NCBI GenBank assembly: GCA_051294375.1
Contig: CM119264.1
Span: 30,529,047-30,593,046, forward strand
Direction: 5' to 3'
Length of the DNA stretch: 64,000 bases
DNA from: Paraspadella gotoi
Lineage: Eukaryota; Chaetognatha
In this document: piece after piece, positions 1 through 10,800 of the stretch
How positions within the stretch are numbered: position 1 is the stretch's first letter
How the letters are laid out: each line of letters opens with the position of its first letter
Translations under genes and position numbers: made by a program
The notes under the pieces: model-generated
What the model was told of the DNA's origin: nothing
Seen by the model: only the letters and a program-made list of their open reading frames with translations
The model's database searches: none

Positions 1-87
1 ACCGCCGCGGACCGCCGCGGGACCGCCGCGGACCGCCGCGGACGCCGCGACCGCCGGCCGGAACCGCCGCAGACCGCCCGCCTCGTT
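1..87. repeat. GC-rich 10-mer minisatellite, left copy
   Basis: Tandem CCGCGGCGGT-type 10 to 11-mers written here as accgccgcgg. Truncated by the window start. Mirrored at 16,451-16,560. The unit is itself nearly palindromic (CCGCGG), so strong local hairpins are expected. Confidence 0.8.
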
Positions 88-1230
88 TTCTTGTTCTTTT
101 TTTGTTTTCTGTCAGATGTGGACAATTCGCGGGAATTTGCATTAATCTGGTTGGCGTCGGTATGCGTGAGAAATGGTTCATCCGAGATTGGACGGCGTGG
201 CGTTTGTGGGGATTTTGGAAGAAAGTGATTGGGGAGGGGTGGAGATGGTAGGTAAGGATAGAGGAGGGGATTGCGATAGGGAAGGGATTGATAGGTGAGG
301 GGATTGGATAGGGAGGGAGATGGGTAGGTAAGGCAGAGTGGGAGGGTAGAGATGTCGGGATGACTGCCGGGGATCTGAAATGTGCCTTCCCGTTGACTAC
401 TCCTTTACATAGAATTGAAAACAACAGGACTTTGCATCAGGTTAGAACATGGTAGGCCTTTGCCGGATGGACAGGCGGAGAAAGGGGAACATGGAAAAAA
501 CATAGCACTGAGAGAATCGAAAGGAAGACGGCAGAAACCAGACGCTGACGGAGGTAGGTGGCGTGGCTGGCCGCTTCCATCTTTCTTCTTTTTCCGTTTC
601 TTCTTGTTCTTTCTTTTTCTTTTTGAGATAAAAAAAAGAAAGAATGTGGAAGAATCACCATCGCAGCCGATTCCAAAACTGTGAAGAGACTTTTCACGTT
701 GAAAAACCTGACCAATGTGAGGAAAGTGACGATTGCGACTAATGAGAAATTTGACCCGCAAACAAAATTGTGAGGAAGAAAACTTTGTTCAAATCTGTCA
801 GCCCCGTCTTTTCTCAATTTTTATTCATTAGTTTACAAATAAAACATTATTCGTTTAATTTACATTCCGCGGTATATATCGTTTATTATTCATATTCTTA
901 TTTCTCATTCAAAAGAGTACATAGATTTCATTGAAGATCCGCTGGAAGTCAAGTGCTGACCTCACCAACCCAGAAACTAACTGTGTTGAGGTAGGTTGGA
1001 ATTTCTACGGTTGCCAGGGGTTTCTTCCTCGGCGTCTCGCTACGGTGCCGAGTGACCGCATCGGTACTTTCTAGTTTTCCGTCGGCGCATGAAGAAGGAG
1101 CGAATAAAGTTTACGACCAATAAAAGCATTTCGTCGTTTGTGTATAAAAAGCCTAACGAGGTGATTAAAAACATTGCGGCGTGAGTGTCAACCCAGCGAG
1201 AGACAGAAAAATGGAATGGAAGAAAAAGGC
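88..1230. other. Gene-free stretch, left arm
   Basis: I see no gene. The stretch holds a purine-rich degenerate repeat of GGGAGGGGAT type at 220-350, an A/T-rich pyrimidine-purine hairpin near 590-645 (CTTTCTTTTTCTTTTTGAG followed by AAAAAAAGAAAGAA), and an AT-rich part at 830-930. Open frames here are short, overlap on both strands and are not preserved in the mirrored copy at 15,500-16,450, where indels change the frames. Confidence 0.6.
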
Positions 1231-1238
1231 GGATTTAG

Positions 1239-1343
1239 TAGAGAGAGAGAGGAGAGAGAGACGGAGAGAGAAGAGAGAAGACGAGATGAGAGAGAGGAGA
1301 GAGAGAAGAGAGAGAGAGAGAGACGAGAGAGAGAGAGAGAAGA
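1239..1343. repeat. (GA)n microsatellite, interrupted
   Basis: Imperfect (GA)n with GAC and GAA interruptions. It produces a misleading R/E-rich open frame on the plus strand. The mirror tract is at 15,122-15,205. Confidence 0.9.
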
Positions 1344-1354
1344 ACGAAAACTTA

Positions 1355-1460
1355 ATGCCACGACAATGCACGTCGAAAAGCCACGGCAAATGTTACGGCG
1401 ACTGCCACGGCAAATTCATTGTTGTTGTCACGGCTAATGTCACAGGCGAAATGTCACGTT
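1355..1460. repeat. GTCACGGCAAAT-type short minisatellite
   Basis: Several degenerate copies of cacggcaaatg / ccacggcaaatt / cacggctaatgt / cacaggcgaaatgt follow one another. The mirror copy lies at about 14,990-15,115. The unit resembles the cleaner ccgtgacaatgacg array at 22,245-22,345, so both may belong to one family. Confidence 0.55.
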
Positions 1461-1711
1461 TCGCGCCTTTTCGAAAAGGAAAAAAAAATGCCACGTCTGA
1501 TCTTTCGCCCTTTCTGATTGGTTGTTATGACGGGAAATTGCCATCTCCGGGTTCGCGGACGTGGGGGAGGGGGAGAAACTGACCACTAAACCATTACCAC
1601 ACCCCACCCCTTTTATGTGGTCACCCGTAGCCCCCGTGTTCCGCTTTTCGTTATGGAAGCTTTATTAAAGGATAAGCTCGGAATCTTGACAAAGAAGCCG
1701 AAGGAGCAATA

Positions 1712-1800
1712 AGGCCAGAATCCAGGGATTGTATATAACGCTCATGGAAAAAAAATTAAGGCCAAATCAGGATGTATATAACGCTCATGGGAAAAAAAAA
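1712..1800. repeat. Direct duplication of about 52 bp with TATA-like core
   Basis: Two consecutive copies of AAGGCCA(A/G)AATC.AGG..TGTATATAACGCTCATGG followed by an A-run. TATATAACGC resembles a TATA box, but no convincing downstream gene is visible. The mirror pair is at about 14,650-14,750. Confidence 0.6.
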
Positions 1801-2400
1801 TATTATGACGAGATAATGAGGAAAAAATCGGTTGGGCAACGCGTGGGATTAGATTTTGACCGTTTTTCGGGGATTGGCTCGCGGCGGAGAAATGTATAAG
1901 TCGTATTAATAAATACACTAATATTATAAAACTAATGAAGATTTATTGTTTACAGCGAGGCGACTTACAGATGAATCTTTAGAAATAGTGATTTATTTTC
2001 CCGGTAACCAAAATGATAGAATTATATTATATTAATTTCCTTTTTTAAGGTGAAAGTAAATTGTTTGTGAATGCCTTAAATTTTTCACGAAGTTGGCGCA
2101 TTTCTATTGGTCTTTGGTGATTCTATCGTGAATTTCGATTGTCAAAGCCTAACAAAATGTGGAATTGTCACGTGACTGATTAGGACTTAAAAACATGTCA
2201 AGAACTCGCGGGCACGTGATTCAATAATCGGCGTTTCGACCACTTCGCCTTCTTACTGCATCTCAAACTTACCCTTCTCATCAGGCCCTCACCTGTAAGT
2301 GACGTTTGAATCCGTGATCAATTGCCTGTAGATTTTTCCCGAGAATCAGGCGATTGAAGTTGTTCCAAAATGGTCGCTGACTCCGCTGAAAAAGAAAGAA
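1801..2400. other. Gene-free AT-rich stretch
   Basis: Unique-looking AT-rich sequence without a supportable exon. It is mirrored at 14,060-14,640 with many indels. Confidence 0.5.
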
Positions 2401-2406
2401 GGTGAT

Positions 2407-2533
2407 GAGAGAGAGAGAGAGAGATGAATAATGAAGAGGAGAGAGAGAGAGAGAAGAGAGAGAGAAGAGAGAGGAGAGATGAGAGAGATGAGAGAGAGAG
2501 AGAGACAGAGAGAGCAGAGAGACAGAGAGACAG
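2407..2533. repeat. (GA)n microsatellite
   Basis: Long interrupted (GA)n that yields R/E-rich false open frames. The mirrored pyrimidine region is near 13,860-13,990 and is much more degenerate, so tract length differs between arms. Confidence 0.85.
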
Positions 2534-3350
2534 AATAAATTCATTTTCGTATCATTCAGTTATTTCAGTTATTATGGGGCGAAGTGAAGAATGGCCAAGG
2601 CTGACTGGGGACGACGAACTAGTGTCACACATATCGGAATGCAATGCAAAGACAATACAATACAGTACAATTTCGCGTCTCTTTCTACTCGCGAGAACCC
2701 AATCTAAGACCGGTGACATTGGTGAGAGGCCTTTCGTGTGTCACTTGTGTGTAGCAAGCGCGTGACAGGGCCGAATCACACATTTTCGCTCGAGTCTTAA
2801 GTTTTAACACCTCAAAGGATGACGTTTTTTGACTCGACTCCAACGCTTCCCAGCGGGGAAAAGTGAGAAAACTATCCTTACTCTTTCTTCTTGTCTTTTG
2901 TTTTTGCTCGTGCGAATGAATATCAAATTTATTCTGAATCTGAGAAGTTCAAATTGAGATGATAACAGAACGCAACTCAATTCTTTAAAGTTGGACAAAA
3001 AGAATTGAAAAGTTTAGATATTTTGTTCAATAGTTTGTACAATACTACCATTTTACTCTCAGTTGTAAACTTTTTAATGCGTGCGTGTAACCTTTTTGCA
3101 CAATTTTAAAATTTAAAAACTTTTTCAAACTAAATAAAAGCAAAAACCACTATTTGTCTAACTACACTGTCATAATTAATTGCTTGGTTTTCCTACTCTC
3201 TTTTCTCTCTCTCTTTCTGTCTCTGTCTTTTCCCCATCCAATGCCTTCAACGACTCCATTTTTTCCTCCGTTTTCCTCTTCCCTCGTTTTCGCCGTTGAT
3301 AATCGAGAGATGCCATAAACAACCCTGCTTTCTTTTCTTCTTTTTAAAGC
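2534..3350. other. Gene-free stretch, left arm
   Basis: Moderately AT-rich sequence with no supportable coding exon. The segment at 2,560-2,830 is recognisable at 13,550-13,840 in reverse. A pyrimidine-rich segment (3,195-3,290) precedes the next GA tract. Confidence 0.5.
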
Positions 3351-3352
3351 TT

Positions 3353-3377
3353 GAGAGAGAGAGAGAGAGAGAGGGAG

Positions 3378-3426
<49 letters not shown>

Positions 3427-3482
3427 AAAAAGAGAGAGAGAGAGCGAAACAGAGAGAAGAGAGAGAGAGAGAGAGACAGAGA

Positions 3483-3513
<31 letters not shown>
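3353..3513. repeat. (GA)n microsatellite, about 160 bp
   Basis: Nearly uninterrupted GA repeat with GAC, GCGA and AAA breaks. It is preceded by AAGCTT, and the mirrored CT tract at 12,716-12,884 is followed by AAGCTT, so the whole unit is inverted there. Confidence 0.9.
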
Positions 3514-3514
<1 letters not shown>

Positions 3515-4208
3515 TAAAAAATTTAAGATTTATGGGAAAGAGAAGACGAGGAGATTTAAAAAAAATGTTTGACGGTCGCTACTAATTCTTAATAAATGAA
3601 GAGCAGCTGGCGAGGAAGCAGTCACCTTCATCGGTGGGCAGAGTCGCATTGTTGAAGCCTTTGAGGGTCGGTCTGTCTCTCTGGCAATTTTATGAGAAAT
3701 ATGTGCTATATTTTTCAAAAGCGTCGCATTTGAATAAAATTAAGATTATAATTATAGCTCAGTATGAAGGACTAGACATGTAACGCTTTTTTTTTATCTA
3801 AATGAATATCTAAAAGATATACTACTTATTTTTCATCAGCTTTTGCAGGATTATGACCTTAGATATCATTTAAAAAGATATTCAAATAGTTTATAGTTTA
3901 ATAACATGATATTAATCATTTTCCGCCCTGACGAGATGGAACGTCGCCAAGAGGATCTTCTTTACTTCTACTTTAATCGCGCGCGACGATAAAGAGGCCA
4001 AGTTTAAGGACTGAGCCTCTCTGCAGCGGCGCGCGGCGGCGGGCGGCGGCGGAGGAGGAGGAGGAGGAGGAGGATGCAGCGTTAACATTTCGGCGGAATC
4101 GCGATGAAATATGAATTTGTGTTCGTCGCCTTCCTGGCGGTACGTCAACTTTAACGTCCCGATGGAGCAGAGGATTAAGATGAAGAGACGATTTTGAAAA
4201 TCACTTTG
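3514..4208. other. Gene-free stretch with GGA/GCGGC repeats
   Basis: AT-rich sequence up to 3,920, then a CpG-rich part with a (GGC)n and (GGA)n run at 4,025-4,075. Both trinucleotide runs are mirrored at 12,130-12,190. No exon is supported. Confidence 0.5.
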
Positions 4209-4211
4209 AAT

Positions 4212-4291
<80 letters not shown>

Positions 4292-4353
4292 CGTTTGAGT
4301 CGTATCTTGTTGTTGTCGTTTATTCCTCAACAACTCATTCTTCACATTCTTCA

Positions 4354-4413
<60 letters not shown>
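4209..4413. repeat. (GA)n then (CT)n pair
   Basis: A (GA)n tract (4,209-4,285), a 75-bp spacer containing TTGTTGTTGTCG, then a (CT)n tract (4,361-4,413). The two tracts are complementary and could pair. The mirror is at 11,778-11,996. Confidence 0.85.
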
Positions 4414-4418
<5 letters not shown>

Positions 4419-4429
4419 TCTAGCAATGT

Positions 4430-4700
4430 CACTCCGCATTTCCCTTCGCCATAATTTCTCTTCAGTTTTCGTTTCGCGTTTCGGTTCGACGCCCAACTTA
4501 CGTCACGGAACGTCTAATTTCACGGCCAGATCACGCCACAGCTGCGTCAGCGTGCCAGTTTCGAGAGCGCTGAGATTTGCGAAGTCACACGATGTCCTGC
4601 GATGCATTCAATGCATCAATAATATTCTGCAAGATTCAAAAATGTTGTACCGAGAATGCCAACATGGGAGATTTCAAGTTTTTGAGAGCGAACGCTTCTC
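4430..4700. other. CpG-containing unique block
   Basis: Non-repetitive block (CACTCCGCATTTCCCTTCGC onward) repeated in reverse at about 11,500-11,770. Frames are open for about 100 codons on the plus strand, but composition and the shifted frame in the mirror copy give no support for a protein. Confidence 0.35.
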
Positions 4701-4707
4701 CTCCTCT

Positions 4708-4782
4708 CGTCTCTCTCTCTCTCTCTTCTCTTCTCTCTCTCTCTCTCATCTCTCTCTCTTTCTCTCTCTCTCTCTCACTCAC
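4708..4782. repeat. (CT)n microsatellite
   Basis: Interrupted CT repeat followed by a C-rich stretch (CCCTCCC type). Mirrored as GA at 11,399-11,488. Confidence 0.85.
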
Positions 4783-4859
4783 CCCTACCCTCCTTCAACC
4801 CTCCCGCCCCTCTTCTCCGCCCCCTCTCCACCCCCTCCCTGCCCCCGACATCCGCTCGA

Positions 4860-5366
4860 ACATCATTAGACCAAAAGACCTAATGTGTTAACTTCGACTC
4901 GAGTTTCATTCGTCAAAGTCGAAAAGGGAAAAAAAAACTCCGATACGACCTCAAGACTCGGCCGCGGTATCAGGAGCGACGTCAGATGCAGCGGGAGAGA
5001 GGACAGGCAGAGCAGCAGTGAGAGCAGCAGTGAGAAACATTAACGGGGTAACTGTAGTGATGTCAGCTGCAGGAGCGGAGTGATGGGTGAGTATTGTCAG
5101 GTGGGGAAAGGCGTGAAGAACTTTATCACGTAAAACAGGGCAGAGGCGAGACAATGTCGGATCTGCGGGATAAACTAATCAGATAAGTCACGTTATTTTT
5201 TCACTTCACAGATACGAACAGATCATAACATAACAAATCATATAAGACTTCTTAATAAATCAATCAACCATCTTGTTCTTCTCTTTCATTTTTATCTTTT
5301 CTTTTCCTCTATTTTTTTCATTAATTTTTCCATTTCTTCCCTTTTTTCTTCAGATTCCATGACGGT

Positions 5367-5370
<4 letters not shown>
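4860..5370. other. Gene-free stretch before the LINE
   Basis: Contains GCAGCAGTGAGA tandem triplicates (about 5,008-5,040) and CTGCAG-containing unique DNA, then AT-rich sequence. A minus-strand 67-codon frame at 4,951-5,154 is not kept in the mirror copy (10,990-11,240), so I do not call it. Confidence 0.45.
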
Positions 5371-5401
<31 letters not shown>

Positions 5402-5404
<3 letters not shown>

Positions 5405-7591
5405 CTAAATTTCATTAAATATGATAAAAACCGAGAATTTGAAAGTTTAGAATTTAATAAACCACGACACAAAGACAAATATCTGATATTATAGAAAAGA
5501 AAAAGAATGGAAAAACAACCACGGATTTTAAAATGAAATGCTTAAAAATACAAACACAGAAATGACAAAAATTATTTATCAACTTACTTTCAACAATCTG
5601 GGAAAAAGAAAAAATACCTCAAAGCTGGAATGAAGGCATTATTACCAGCGTATGGAAGGTAAGGGCGATAAAGAAAATTGATAAACCACCGTCCAATTAC
5701 AGTTTCATCATCCATCAGTACAATTCTAGAAGAATTTCTTGATCAAAAAATACAAACAAATTGTCCCATTTACCAAGCACAAAGGTGGAGGAACAAAAGG
5801 ATGCTCAACTTACGATCATGTTTTTATTATCAGATCCTTAATTTCAATATATTCAGAAACAAAAGAGAAATATGTTCTTAACTTTCTATTGACGTGACAA
5901 AAGCATTTGATCATGCCGACACTGAAGACATGTTAGTAATAATGTGGGAAAAGGTTTAAGAGGAAAAATATGGCGAATTCTGAAATTACTAAATGAAAAT
6001 CTTTGTGCCAGGAATAAAAACACGGTACGGCTAACACGTCAAATAAAAATGGAAATTGGAGGAAAACAGGGCTCTCGCCTTACAGGTAGATTATTTTCCA
6101 AGCAGATGGATACAATTGCAGAAGAATGAGTGATGCTTCTGAATCCATTTAAAGTCCACAACAAATTTGCAAATTGGGGCTCTACTCTGGGTTGACGATG
6201 TTGTCACTTGTGTAGAAGGCGTCAAAAACCAAGAAAAAGTTCTTGAAAAATTAGACGATTGGGCTGCTAGACACAAACTAGAATGGGGTCAAAGCAAGAC
6301 AATGGTAATGCAAATTGGGAAAATAGTGGACAAACGAGAAAAATGGAAACTTGGAAATATAAAATTGAAAATTGCACTTCATATAAGTACCTAGGAGATA
6401 TTATAAGTAAAATGGTAAAAATACAGAAAACTTAGAAAACCGAAAGAAAAAATTACAAATGAACAATCGGAAAATTAACACAATGTCCTCAAATGAAACA
6501 AATAGAGACATCTGTTCTTATCGAACTTCCATAAAGATTAATGTTACTGGTTTGCTTACAAACTCTGAAACATGGACACTGAACAAAAAAGAACAAGAAG
6601 AATCTAGAACAAATAGAAATAACAAGCAATCAAACAATTATTTTCACTCCCACTTTCAATATACCAACACCAGCGATTTAATTTACAGCTCGGTCTTTTG
6701 TACACAACTTGCGAGTTCATCTCAAAACAATTGCTTTATCTCCATAAAATCTTAAACCAAAATCAAACACATTGGACCTTTACAACTTTTTAATCTGTAG
6801 ATGAAATGAACATTGGATGGACCAAAAATATAAAGAAAAACTAGTTAAATATAAATTAACCACTGATTTCAACTCAATTAAAAATAAATCAAAAAATCAA
6901 TGGAAAATCGAAGTCAAAAAAAGAGATTAGAAAAAATTTAATAAACAAAAATTACTAGACGACTGCCCATTAAAATAGAAAATGGAGAAAATAATAAAGT
7001 CTAAAAACTAAATCAATCATAGTAACCTCAACAAATGGAACTACAAAAGAGAACCATGCAAGGAACTACTAAAATGCACAAAACAAAACACCAGATCTCT
7101 TTTTGATAGCGAGATACGCTATGCTAGAGTGTGGAAAAAAAACTTCAAAGGATCTTTTAAAAGAAATCTGTGAACAATGTAACACTTTTCGATGATGAAG
7201 AACACCGTCTAAATTATTGCGTTAAATGGAAAAACATAAACTTTCTAGAAGACGACAATAAAATCGAATTCAGAGAAATTTTATTCTAAAAGATACTTCA
7301 AACTATTTGAAATATAATTCGGTAACATTGAAAATGCTATGGAATGTAAAAAATGAGAAAAGGTTCCATCCATAAACTTAAGATGATCTTATATTAAAAT
7401 TTTTCTTTCTTAATTTACCATTTACCTCGTTTATTTATTTAATGAAATTTTTAACTTTTATTTTATTATTTTATACATAATTGTGATGTTACATAAGTAT
7501 CCCATGTACGGCCTTCTTTACGCATCCTTGTGATTGTAAATGGTGTTTTATTAACATTATGAGCAGAATAAATCAAATCAATCAAATCAAA
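5402..7591 (+). mobile_element. 5'-truncated non-LTR retrotransposon (LINE), broken
   Basis: Reverse-transcriptase remnants run in order through several shifted plus frames. NYxFxxxxISTILEEFLDQ-like fingers residues lie near 5,690-5,740, and GGTKGCSTYDHV-like residues follow at about 5,780-5,820. Motif A, DVTKAFDHAD, is at 5,891-5,920; motif B, GGKQGSRLTGR, near 6,058-6,090; motif C, LLWVDDVV, near 6,180-6,205. A DDWAARHKLEWG region and a KYLGD-like segment follow. A C-terminal CxxC...H...C knuckle is near 7,169-7,221. The 3' end is a short AATCA-type tail at 7,567-7,591. The 5' end is cut at a (CT)n tract. Stops and frameshifts make it inactive as written; some may be sequencing errors. Confidence 0.85.
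5405..7265 (+). pseudogene. LINE ORF2 reverse transcriptase, frameshifted
   Basis: The protein-coding part of the forward LINE. The catalytic aspartates are still readable: one in DVTKAFD near 5,891 and the pair in WVDDVV near 6,194-6,199. The reading frame changes several times (for example near 5,870 and 6,125) and contains in-frame stops. No endonuclease domain is present because the 5' part is missing. Clade cannot be assigned by eye; the C-terminal CxxC-H-C knuckle is common to several LINE clades. Confidence 0.75.
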
Positions 7592-7640
7592 TCTCTCTCT
7601 CTCTCTCTCTCCCCTCCCTCCCCCACGACACGCCTGGCGA
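7592..7640. repeat. (CT)n after LINE tail
   Basis: CT repeat and C-rich linker directly follow the LINE AATCA tail. Mirrored GA tract at about 8,540-8,562. Confidence 0.8.
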
Positions 7641-7830
7641 GTGCGTGCGTAGAGAGAGAGAGAGGCGCCAAAAATCACGCGTCCTTCGGTTGCCATGGCG
7701 ACGACGCCGGCCGGGCGACGCCGGACCGGAAGTCGTCAAAGATGGCGACGCTGACGACGAGTGGGCGTGTCCGTCTTTTCGCGTCATTTCCTGTCGACGT
7801 CAAATGTTCATTTTGTCGTCGGCCATAATT
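7640..7830 (+). promoter_or_regulatory. CpG-rich block with RFX, ETS and YY1-like motifs (left copy)
   Basis: Three classical promoter motifs lie within 61 bp. An RFX X-box, GTTGCCATGGCGAC, is at 7,689-7,702. An ETS/GABP-like ACCGGAAGT is at 7,725-7,733. A YY1-like AAAGATGGCGAC is at 7,738-7,749. A CRE-like GACGTCAAATG follows near 7,796. CpG density is far higher than in the AT-rich surroundings. From established knowledge, such clusters mark TATA-less promoters. A 28-codon frame starts at the YY1/ATG (7,741) and stops at about 7,827, so no real gene follows. The motif match is seen; promoter activity is inferred. Confidence 0.45.
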
Positions 7831-8019
7831 ATCGAGTAGGAGAGATTTTGATAAAGTTTAATGAATAAAACAGAAAACAGAAAAAAAAAAATCAGATAAA
7901 GTCAGATTAAATAAAAAACATAAAAGTTAGAAAACGAATAAAAAGACAAAACAAACAAACAGTGCGGCGTCAAAGCGTTGACGTTTCGCGCGATGACGCT
8001 GTTGTGGTCTTTTGTTTGT

Positions 8020-8081
<62 letters not shown>

Positions 8082-8108
8082 GAAGTGTTTTTTCATGAGT
8101 GAGAGAGA
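8020..8108. repeat. Palindrome loop with (GA)n
   Basis: The unpaired centre of the giant palindrome. It contains about 60 bp of (GA)n, then CTGAAGTGTTTTTTCATGAG. The flanking TTGTGGTCTT (left) and AAGACCACCA (right) are the innermost paired bases. The loop has no reverse-complement copy inside the window. Confidence 0.75.
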
Positions 8109-8339
8109 AGACCACCACGACAGACGTGAATATTTCTAGGAGCAAAAATTGTTTGTTTTATTTTGTTTTGTTTTTATTTTTTTTTTTTTTGTTTGTTTGT
8201 TTTGTCCTTTTAAATCTTCGTTTTCTCTAACTTTATGTTTTTTATTTAATCTGACTTTATCTGATTTTTTTTTTCTGTTTTCTGTTTTAATTCATAAACT
8301 TTATCAAAATCTCTCCTACTCGATAATTATGCGATCGAC

Positions 8340-8530
8340 AAAATGACATTTGACGTCGACAGGAAATGACGCGAAAAGACGGACACTCGCCCACTCGTCG
8401 TCAGCGTCCGCCATCTTTGACGACTTCCGGTCCGGCGTCGACCGGCCGGCGTCGTCGCCATGGAACCGAAGGACGCGTGATTTTTGGCGCCTCTCTCTCT
8501 CTCTACGCAAGCATCGCCAGGCGTGTCGTG
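8340..8530 (-). promoter_or_regulatory. CpG-rich block, mirrored copy
   Basis: Reverse copy of 7,640-7,830. The ETS-like (ACTTCCGGT at 8,423-8,431) and YY1-like (GCCATCTTTG) sites persist. The X-box has lost a base (CGCCATGGAACC near 8,456), so RFX symmetry is broken here. This one-base loss matches the general indel style of the palindrome. Confidence 0.4.
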
Positions 8531-8564
8531 GGGGAGGAGGGGAGAGAGAGAGAGAGAGAGATTT

Positions 8565-10769
8565 GGGATTTGATTGATTTTGACTTATTCTGCTCATAAT
8601 GTTTAATAACACCATTTACAATCACAGGATGGTAAGAGAGGCCGTACATGGGATATTATGTAACATACAATTATGTAATAAAATATAAAATATACAAGTT
8701 AAAAATTTCATTAAATAAATAAACGAGGTAAATGGTAAATTAAAAGAAAAATTTTATATACAGATCATCTTAAGTTTATGATGGAACCTTTTCCATTTTT
8801 TTACATTCCATACATTTTCAATGTACCAATATTTTCAAATAGTTTGAAGTATCTTTTAGAATAAATTTCTCTGAATTCGATTTATTGTCGTCTCTTAGAA
8901 AGTTTAATGTTTTTCCATTTAACGCAATAATTTAGACGGTGTTCTTCATCATCGAAAAGTGTTTACATTGTTCACAGATTTCTTTAAAGATCCTTGAAGT
9001 TTTTTTTCCACACTGCTAGCATACCGTATCTCGATATCAATAAAGAGATGCTGGTTTTTGTTTTGTGCATTTTAAGTAGTTCCTTGCATGGTTCTCTTTT
9101 TGTAGTTCCATTTGTTGAGGTTACTATTGAATTTTTTTTGATTTAGTTTTCAGACTTTATTATTTTTTCTCCATTTTCTATTTTATGGGCAGTCGTCTAG
9201 TAATTTTGTTTATTAATTTTTTCTAATCTCTTTTTGACTTCGATTTTCCATTGATTTTTGATTTAATTTTTAAATTGAGTTGAAATCAGTGGTTAATTTA
9301 TATTTAACTAGTTTTTCTTTTTATATTTTTGGTCATCCAATGTTCATTTTCATACTAACAGATTAAAAAGTTGTAAGGTCCAATGTGTTTGATTTTGGTT
9401 TAAGATTTTATGGAGATAAAGCAATTGTTTCTGAAGATGAACTCGGCAAGTTGTGTACAAAAGACCGAAGCTGTAAATTAATCGCTGGTGTTGGTATTGA
9501 AGTGGGAGTGAGAAATAATTGTTTGATTGCTTGTTTATTTCTATTTGTTCTAGATTCTTCTTGTTCTTTTTTTGTTCAGATGTCCATGTTTTCAGAGGTT
9601 TGTAAGCAACCAGTAACATTAATCTTTAATGGAAGTTCGATAGAACAGATGTCTCTATTTTTTCATTTTGAGGACATTGTGTTAATTTTCCGAATTGTTC
9701 ATTTGTAATTTTTTCTTCGGTTTTCTAAGTTTTCTGTATTTTTACCATCTTTACTTATATCATCTCCTAGGTACTTATATGAAGTGCATTTTCAATTTTT
9801 AGAATTTCCAAAGTTTCATTTTTCTCGTTTGTCCACTATTTTCCAATTTGCATTACCATTGTCTTGCTATTGACCCATTCTAGTTTGTGTCTAGCAGCCC
9901 AATCGTCTAATTTTTCAGAACTTTTTCTTGGTTTTGACGCCTTCTACACAAGTGACAACATCGTCAACCCAGAGTAGAGCCCCAATTTGGCAAATTTGTT
10001 GTGACTTTAATGGATTCAGAAGCATCACTCATTCTTCTGGCAATTGTATCCATCTGCTTGGAAAATAATCTACCTGTAAGGCGAGAGCCCTTTTTTTCCT
10101 CCAATTTCCATTTTTATTTGACGTGTTAGCCCGTACCGTGTTTTTATTCCTGGAGCAAAGATTTATTTAGTAATTCAGAATTGCCATATTTTGTTCCTCT
10201 TAAACCCTTTTCCCACATTATTACTAACATGTCTTCAGTGTCGGCATGATCAAATGCTTTTGTAACGTCAATAGAAAGTTAAGAACATATTTCTCTTTTG
10301 TTTTCTGAATAATTGAAATAAGGATCTGATAATAAAAACATGATCGTAAAGTTGAAGCATTCCTTTTGTTCCTCCACCTTGTGCTTGGTAAATGGGCAAT
10401 TTTGTTGTATTTTTTGATCAAGAAATTCTTCTAGAATTGTACTGATGGATGAAATGAAACTGTAATTGGACAGGTGGTTTATCAAATTTTCTTTATCGCC
10501 CTTAACCTTTCCATACGCTGCGTAATAATGCCTTCAGTTCCCAGCTTTGAGGTATTTTTTCTTTTCCCAGATTGTTGAAAAGTAAGTTGATAATAATTTT
10601 GTCATTTCTGTGTTTGTATTTTTAGCATTTCATTTTAAACTCCGTGGTTGTTTTTCCATTCTTTTTCTTTTCTATAATATCAGATATTTGTCTTTGTGTC
10701 GTGGTTTAATATAAATTCTAACTTTCAAATTCTCGGTTTTTATCATATTGTAATGAAATTTAGTTTAAG

Positions 10770-10770
<1 letters not shown>
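8565..10770 (-). mobile_element. LINE, mirrored copy in right arm
   Basis: Reverse complement of the 5,402-7,591 element, with its own pattern of indels. The AATCA-like tail is at about 8,565-8,590 and the truncated 5' end meets a (GA)n tract at 10,770-10,794. The minus-strand fragment at about 10,279-10,485 keeps SSISTILEEFLDQKIQ, and that at about 9,350-9,619 keeps a C-terminal palm/thumb segment. The segment encoding LLWVDDVV is visible near 9,970 in reverse. Confidence 0.85.

Positions 10771-10800
<30 letters not shown>

Larger units (their letters stand above)
1..8019 (+). repeat. Left arm of giant inverted repeat
   Basis: The whole segment reappears in reverse complement at about 8,109-16,560. 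Anchors seen on both sides include the GC-rich 10-mer array (1-87 and 16,451-16,560), the CGGATGGACAGG-type segment near 465 and its partner near 16,000, the TATATAACGCTCATGG block (1,730 and 14,720), the LINE and the CpG-rich block at 7,640-7,830. The arms differ by many one- or two-base indels and some substitutions. The arm reaches base 1, so the palindrome probably continues outside the window. It may be real or a hairpin-read artefact. Confidence 0.9.

Noticed and set aside
4210-4869. 219-codon plus-strand frame
   Set aside because: Built from (GA)n and (CT)n tracts, giving poly-RE then poly-LS. No domain, and the mirrored copy has shifted frames.
4951-5154. 67-codon alanine-rich minus frame
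   Set aside because: Not preserved in the mirrored copy at 10,990-11,240; no domain.
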